DNA from: Acidimicrobiaceae bacterium
GTDB taxonomy: Bacteria > Actinomycetota > Acidimicrobiia > Acidimicrobiales > Ilumatobacteraceae
Assembly (NCBI GenBank): GCA_947446815.1
Contig: CANFGT010000006.1
Location: forward strand, 62,001 to 126,000
DNA: 64,000 nt
Direction of reading: 5' to 3'
The position numbers were made by a program, and so were the translations under genes. Each line of letters begins with the position of its first letter. Within the stretch, counting starts at the first letter, position 1. Shown here in pieces: positions 62,540 through 64,000 of the stretch. The notes under the pieces were generated by a model, which saw only the letters and a program-made list of their open reading frames with translations, searched no databases and was not told the origin of the DNA.

Positions 62540-64000
62540 TCACGCTAACTGCGAGGAAACCCATTGTGATTTCATAAACGGCCAACGGTGACCGATCTCG
62601 TCTGCGATCCAGCGCGTGTCATCGCCATACGAGCACGAGCGCAGTGAACCTTGTAACCAATGCCCGTGGATGAGCGTGTTGTACAAGTCGGGCAATTGAC
62701 CTTGAGGGAAAGATTTCGGAGACGACGGTGGCGATGCAACAAGTGGCGTGCCATCACCTTCATGGTCGATGGATGTGACGTGACGAACGATGGAGAGCGC
62801 TTCCACTTCATCTCGACGTGGCGACTGCCCTACTTGCAGAATCGCAGCCCACAGCGCAGTGGGCGTTATGTCTTTTGCTGTGACCCCCGATGCATGAGTT
62901 CCCTGCACTAAGGCAAGCGCCGATGCAATTGCAGCCTCCCCAACACGACCCATCAACTTCTCGTAGGCAAATAATTCTGGAGCCGTCTCGACGAAGATGG
63001 GCTGGAAGTTCTGTGATGCATCAGCAAAATCGACAACAGAACCGTGCGGCGCCGTGACCAATGCCTCCATCAACTTGATGACACCAAGAAGACGCAAGTT
63101 GTTGTCAAGCGATTCGAACTCTGTCATTGCATATCCATGCATCGAGACCCGCATGCGATTCGGCGTCGCGTCCCAGTACATGCCGGTGAGGCGAGCCTCA
63201 AGAGTGCTCGCGCCATTGGTTGCTTCGGTAATCAGATCCGCCATGTCCGCAATGGTGGAGCCCGTCCAACCAAGGTCCACCACAATGTGATGTCCTGGCT
63301 TCAATAAGCCCTGCAATTCGAAATAGCCAAGAACGCGTTGACGCAACTGCTGAGAGGCAGCGACAACTTGCTTGTCGTTTTCTAATAACACTGCACGCGC
63401 CGATTGTGCATCAATCTCTTCGTCGGGGCGATACAGCGAACTGAGCGCACAGCCCACACGCCGTTCCAGACGAGCGATTGTCAGGACTTCGTCTTCACCA
63501 ATAAATCGCCCCACATTGTCCGGAGTGAGTTCGGTGAGAGATGCACGCCAAATAACAGATCGTGAAAATGCGGTGTACGAGGCCAGAGGCAACGCAACGC
63601 CACTCTCGCGCAACTTGTTCCACGCCTGATGCGCAAGCCAACCATCACGAGCAGCAAAGTGAATGCCAGCGACTTCTCGTTGTTTCACCACATTCATTAC
63701 ATCGGCGACCTGCGCCGCGACGACCATGCCCACAAGCCCATCACCAAGTGCGTGGGCAACATTCCACTCGCTCTCATACATTGAGTCGCGCTGTGTTGCT
63801 TCAATGCGAGATAACGGCAAGACATCAGGGCTGGTGTTGTGCATGTCGCGATGTGAAAGTCGCATACGCGTATCGATGTGCGTGGCGATTCCCAATTTGC
63901 TCGGCTGAACATTGTCTGCTTCTTGATCATCGCCAATGTGCAAGATCTGCGCAGCGGGAACGCCCGCTACTTCAAGGACTTTCTTCCACAACACCCCGTT
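62540..64000 (-). CDS. HAD-superfamily protein (COG5610-like), C-terminal part, truncated by window edge
   Basis: The frame is open to the last base, so the N-terminus lies outside. The visible 486 residues contain the HAD motif IV region ILHIGDDQEADN, then a long region with AARDGWLAHQAWNKL, YTAFSRSVIWRASL and GHHIVVDLGWTGSTIADMADLI. The arrangement (HAD phosphatase-like core plus a large C-terminal helical domain) resembles proteins linked to surface polysaccharide synthesis. Function is otherwise unknown. It probably precedes the LLM gene in an operon. Confidence 0.55.
   Translation of the reverse strand, partial: NGVLWKKVLEVAGVPAAQILHIGDDQEADNVQPSKLGIATHIDTRMRLSHRDMHNTSPDVLPLSRIEATQRDSMYESEWNVAHALGDGLVGMVVAAQVADVMNVVKQREVAGIHFAARDGWLAHQAWNKLRESGVALPLASYTAFSRSVIWRASLTELTPDNVGRFIGEDEVLTIARLERRVGCALSSLYRPDEEIDAQSARAVLLENDKQVVAASQQLRQRVLGYFELQGLLKPGHHIVVDLGWTGSTIADMADLITEATNGASTLEARLTGMYWDATPNRMRVSMHGYAMTEFESLDNNLRLLGVIKLMEALVTAPHGSVVDFADASQNFQPIFVETAPELFAYEKLMGRVGEAAIASALALVQGTHASGVTAKDITPTALWAAILQVGQSPRRDEVEALSIVRHVTSIDHEGDGTPLVASPPSSPKSFPQGQLPDLYNTLIHGHWLQGSLRSCSYGDDTRWIADEIGHRWPFMKSQWVSSQLA

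Overview
The window looks like a chromosomal stretch of a high-GC Gram-positive (Actinomycetota) bacterium, most likely an aquatic member of the Acidimicrobiia (Ilumatobacter-like). This placement is inference from gene content. Evidence for it: a fused two-domain F420 precursor synthase (FbiC), several luciferase-like F420/FMN oxidoreductases, a Ddn-like deazaflavin reductase, CarD, a class A PBP with a Thr/Pro-rich tail, mid-range GC by eye, many GTG/TTG starts and many apparently leaderless promoters. The gene order rbfA-truB-ribF ... rpsO-pnp ... dapB ... dapA-rnj-ftsK ... rimO-pgsA-cinA resembles a block conserved in actinobacteria. I see no prophage, insertion sequence, integron or CRISPR array.

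Layout. 1-5.4 kb: the 3' end of a ferritin-like gene, RNase P RNA (rnpB), then a minus-strand group of histidine phosphatase, small membrane protein and class A PBP, and a divergent luciferase-like oxidoreductase. 5.4-13.4 kb: formate-THF ligase, an oxidoreductase cassette (alpha-hydroxyacid oxidase, small YdhR-like protein, aldo/keto reductase, SsuD-like monooxygenase), a TetR regulator divergent from a VIT-type metal transporter, and an acyl-CoA dehydrogenase. 13.4-13.6 kb: a short noncoding region with two near-consensus DnaA boxes. 13.6-31.8 kb: a heterodimeric ABC exporter, a Ddn-like protein, tRNA-Gly, a GNAT, an unknown membrane/extracellular protein, acyl-CoA ligase, ArfB, then lipid and xenobiotic-type catabolic genes (SDR, nitroreductase, DinB, luciferase-like, TauD, epoxide-hydrolase-like, enoyl-CoA hydratase, thiolase, 3-hydroxyisobutyrate-dehydrogenase-like), CarD, a carotenoid oxygenase and tRNA-Arg.

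31.8-42.1 kb is a tightly packed minus-strand run: dapA, RNase J, FtsK, an SMP-30-like protein, RimO, PgsA, an MFS permease and CinA. 42.2-47.6 kb is a plus-strand polar amino-acid ABC importer, then (minus) an acyl-CoA ligase and (plus) a DedA-like protein and thiol peroxidase. 47.7-51.4 kb holds dapB, pnp and rpsO.

51.6-55.5 kb is the most interesting part: a plus-strand cluster of riboflavin synthase, a chorismate mutase fused to a VOC domain resembling the N-terminal half of 4-hydroxyphenylpyruvate dioxygenase, and FbiC. FbiC makes the F420 chromophore precursor FO from tyrosine and a riboflavin-pathway intermediate, so the cluster appears to join the two supply pathways of one cofactor. 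The window ends with ribF-truB-rbfA, divergent leuS, methylglyoxal synthase, a duplicated PQ-loop protein, another luciferase-like oxidoreductase and an incomplete HAD-type protein.

Genes are packed closely: many same-strand neighbours share 4-base ATGA/GTGA overlaps, and several convergent pairs end base-to-base. Many transcription-unit starts carry a TAnnnT hexamer about 6-7 bases before the start codon and no Shine-Dalgarno, the signature of leaderless transcription.
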